DNA from: CAZEWZ01 sp964516765
Lineage (GTDB): Bacteria > Bacteroidota > Bacteroidia > Flavobacteriales > UBA7430
DNA: 15,875 nucleotides
Assembly (NCBI GenBank): GCA_964516765.1
Contig: CAZEWZ010000030.1
Location: 1-15,875 of the forward strand
Direction: 5' to 3'
Below are positions 14,751-15,875 of the stretch, piece after piece. Under the pieces are notes generated by a model. That model saw only the letters and a list, made by a program, of their open reading frames with translations. It was not told the origin of the DNA and ran no database searches. The first letter of the stretch is position 1. The number at the start of each line of letters is the position of its first letter. Position numbers and translations under genes: made by a program.

Positions 14751-14853
14751 TCATGCAAATTTATTTAAATCTTATTTCAAACTAAAATATAAGTAGTATG
14801 ATTGAATAGATAAATTAGATGTATAATTTATAGTGTCATAAGTTAATCTTAAT

Positions 14854-15315
14854 CTACTTATCTTCCTCTGGACTCTTTTCTTTTGATTTGAGTGATTTCT
14901 TCTTTTGTTCTCTTTTAAAGTTAAAATCAGACATGAAAAGAATAGCTCTTTCTTTTGCAGTTAAAATCTTACTCAGAGAAGCATTATAGGCTATTTTTGA
15001 ATTGAGAGCATTCTCTTCAAATCTTTGTAAATTACTTAATTTTGAATCGAGGTCTTCCTCAGATGAGGTTTCGTAAGTTTTTTTAATCTCATATTTAGTT
15101 TTACGTATACTAGTCATAGTGGCCTCCTTTTCATCATGATACTTATTGTAAATAGGCCAGAAAGCATCGGATTTCTTATTAGATATATTTAAGGCATCAG
15201 AAATAAAGGCTGTTTTCTTAATTTTCATTGATTCTTTATTTTGCTCATTTCTATTTTGAGCACTCACATTTATCGAGAATAGAACAGTTAGGACTAGTAT
15301 TAAAAGATTTTTCAT
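14854..15315 (-). CDS. Spy/CpxP-like periplasmic protein ('sensor of ECF-type sigma factor' type)
   Basis: The protein has 153 residues. Residues 1-19 are a signal peptide (MKNLLILVLTVLFSINVSAQ region). The mature part is almost all helical and charged, with the family-like pattern of FWPIYNKYHDEKEA (about 53-66), a central basic helix, and SLSKILTAKERAILFMSDFNFKRE near the end. It finishes in a lysine/glutamate-rich tail. This fits small Bacteroidota periplasmic proteins related to Spy/CpxP, often annotated as sensors of ECF sigma factors. No sigma factor gene is visible nearby, so the regulatory label is weak; a chaperone-like or stress-related periplasmic role is equally possible. It has its own downstream hairpin at 14727-14745. 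Confidence 0.65.
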   Translation of the reverse strand: MKNLLILVLTVLFSINVSAQNRNEQNKESMKIKKTAFISDALNISNKKSDAFWPIYNKYHDEKEATMTSIRKTKYEIKKTYETSSEEDLDSKLSNLQRFEENALNSKIAYNASLSKILTAKERAILFMSDFNFKREQKKKSLKSKEKSPEEDK

Positions 15316-15424
15316 ATTAATTATGATTTGTTTACAATTTATATTTGAACGAAAATTTATTTAAATTATTATAAGTAATAACTATATAAAAATAAGATTA
15401 TTACATTTCTATTAAAAGTGGTGA

Positions 15425-15472
15425 AGAATATTTCTAAAAATTTGAATAAAAGCCCACTCCAATGAGTGGACT
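15425..15472 (-). repeat. Partial copy of the intergenic repeat (3' part only)
   Basis: GAAGAATATTTCTAAAAATT followed by TGAATAAAAGCC resembles the AAGATATTAAGAAG, GTTTAGAGAATG and hairpin part of other copies. The TTCGAA core is missing. It lies 27 bases after the stop at 15500. Confidence 0.4.
15451..15472 (-). terminator. Terminator hairpin of the right-edge gene
   Basis: AGCCCACTC (15451-15459) and GAGTGGACT (15464-15472) pair with one mismatch around a 4-base loop. On the minus strand the hairpin is followed by TTTTATTC. It belongs to the same hairpin type as those at 3872, 11893 and 14727. Confidence 0.75.
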
Positions 15473-15499
15473 TTTATAAATATTAGATTGCTTAGCCTG

Positions 15500-15875
15500 T
15501 TATTCAGAAGTAATTTGAGGACAGAACTGGAAATTAACTACTTCATTGTAAAGCTTAATTTGATATCCTTCTCCGTAAGAGAATTCACCTATACCATCAA
15601 AGCCAAATTCTGGAAGATATGACATCCCTCTTTCATCTTTTACAATTACAATGTCTGAAGATATTCCAGATAAAGAACCTATAACATCTGTCCCTTCATA
15701 ACACGTATAACCAAACAAACTCCATCCTTGAGGGAAATCTAAATAAGAATCAGCATAGGTAACTGAGTTTGAAGATTCACAATTCATCATGTTACTTATG
15801 GCTTGAGCTTCCCAAAACATTGATTCCATCATCCAGAATTCAGATTCCATCTGTCCATCCATATATCCCATTTCG
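15500..15875 (-). CDS. C-terminal part of a GYQIK-module protein (N-terminus off the right edge)
   Basis: The frame is open through the right edge, so only about the last 125 residues are seen. The methionine at 15871 is not followed by a signal peptide and is probably internal. The first visible part is methionine- and aromatic-rich (GQMESEFWMMESMFWEAQ), and the codon before 15871 is GAA. The last ~70 residues (15521-15730) are one GYQIK module: QGWSLFGYTC, DIVIVKDERG, SYLPEFGFDGIGEF and GEGYQIK, then NFQFC. It is most like the module in the gene at 1-1038, including the GY.C and NF.[FL]C ends, which suggests related proteins at both edges of the window. The function is unknown; a surface protein is inferred. 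A terminator follows the stop after 27 bases. Confidence 0.75.
   Translation of the reverse strand, partial: EMGYMDGQMESEFWMMESMFWEAQAISNMMNCESSNSVTYADSYLDFPQGWSLFGYTCYEGTDVIGSLSGISSDIVIVKDERGMSYLPEFGFDGIGEFSYGEGYQIKLYNEVVNFQFCPQITSE

Larger units (their letters stand above)
14529..14853. other. Intergenic region upstream of the inhibitor-mosaic gene
   Basis: These 325 bases hold no convincing gene. They contain the intergenic repeat copy and hairpin at 14647-14750 and a very AT-rich promoter region for the 13173-14528 gene. A TATAAT-like string is present there, but there is no clear TAnnTTTG box. The frame of the mosaic gene stays open up to 14657, but the extra residues are not signal-peptide-like. 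Confidence 0.5.

Noticed and set aside
10838..15475. Array of same-orientation repeats between genes, as in an integron cassette array
   Set aside because: No integrase is seen, the elements lack attC-like end boxes, the genes are on both strands and large, and copies follow stop codons rather than defining cassettes.

Overview
The window is AT-rich and reads as a marine, Flavobacteriales-type member of the Bacteroidota. The evidence is a GldA/GldF/GldG-type ABC transporter operon, a choice-of-anchor B protein, several secreted proteins with a compact C-terminal sorting-like tail of the type IX secretion kind, GC..NYN..DDGSC cysteine repeats, starts without Shine-Dalgarno sequences, and TAnnTTTG-like promoter boxes. 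The species cannot be named from the sequence.

Left part (1-3747, all minus strand): a cysteine-repeat secreted protein cut by the left edge; a pair of small membrane proteins (PspC domain and DUF2892/YgaP-like) that probably form one unit; and a 655-residue choice-of-anchor B protein ending in two copies of a ~68-residue module, called here the GYQIK module. Middle (4045-10717): a secreted S9 prolyl-oligopeptidase-family peptidase on the plus strand, then a tight four-gene minus-strand operon in the order ATPase, permease, GldG-family protein, DUF4340 protein. Right part (10993-15875): a small secreted beta-rich protein (plus), a secreted PHB-depolymerase-like esterase (minus), a cysteine-rich protein joining thyroglobulin-1, Kunitz, Kazal-like, PKD and VWC-like modules (minus), a Spy/CpxP-like periplasmic protein (minus), and the C-terminal end of another GYQIK-module protein cut by the right edge.

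Three patterns link the genes. (1) The GYQIK module occurs four times in three proteins, including both edge genes. (2) Three neighbouring secreted proteins (10993-14528) end in nearly the same ~36-residue tail, with an IDxxGR strand followed by LFYIYDDG, and so are probably exported by one route. (3) Most transcription units end in copies of an intergenic repeat built from a palindrome with an A-tract, a TTCGAA-centred core, a GTTTAGAGAAT box and a GCCACTC/GAGTGGC terminator hairpin. Seven of nine minus-strand-sense copies lie directly after a minus-strand stop codon. The other two lie between divergent genes.

The strongest candidate for something new is the 13173-14528 protein, which looks like a bacterial assembly of animal-type extracellular protease-inhibitor modules. 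The intergenic repeat family is second. No tRNA, rRNA, CRISPR array, transposase or integrase was seen.
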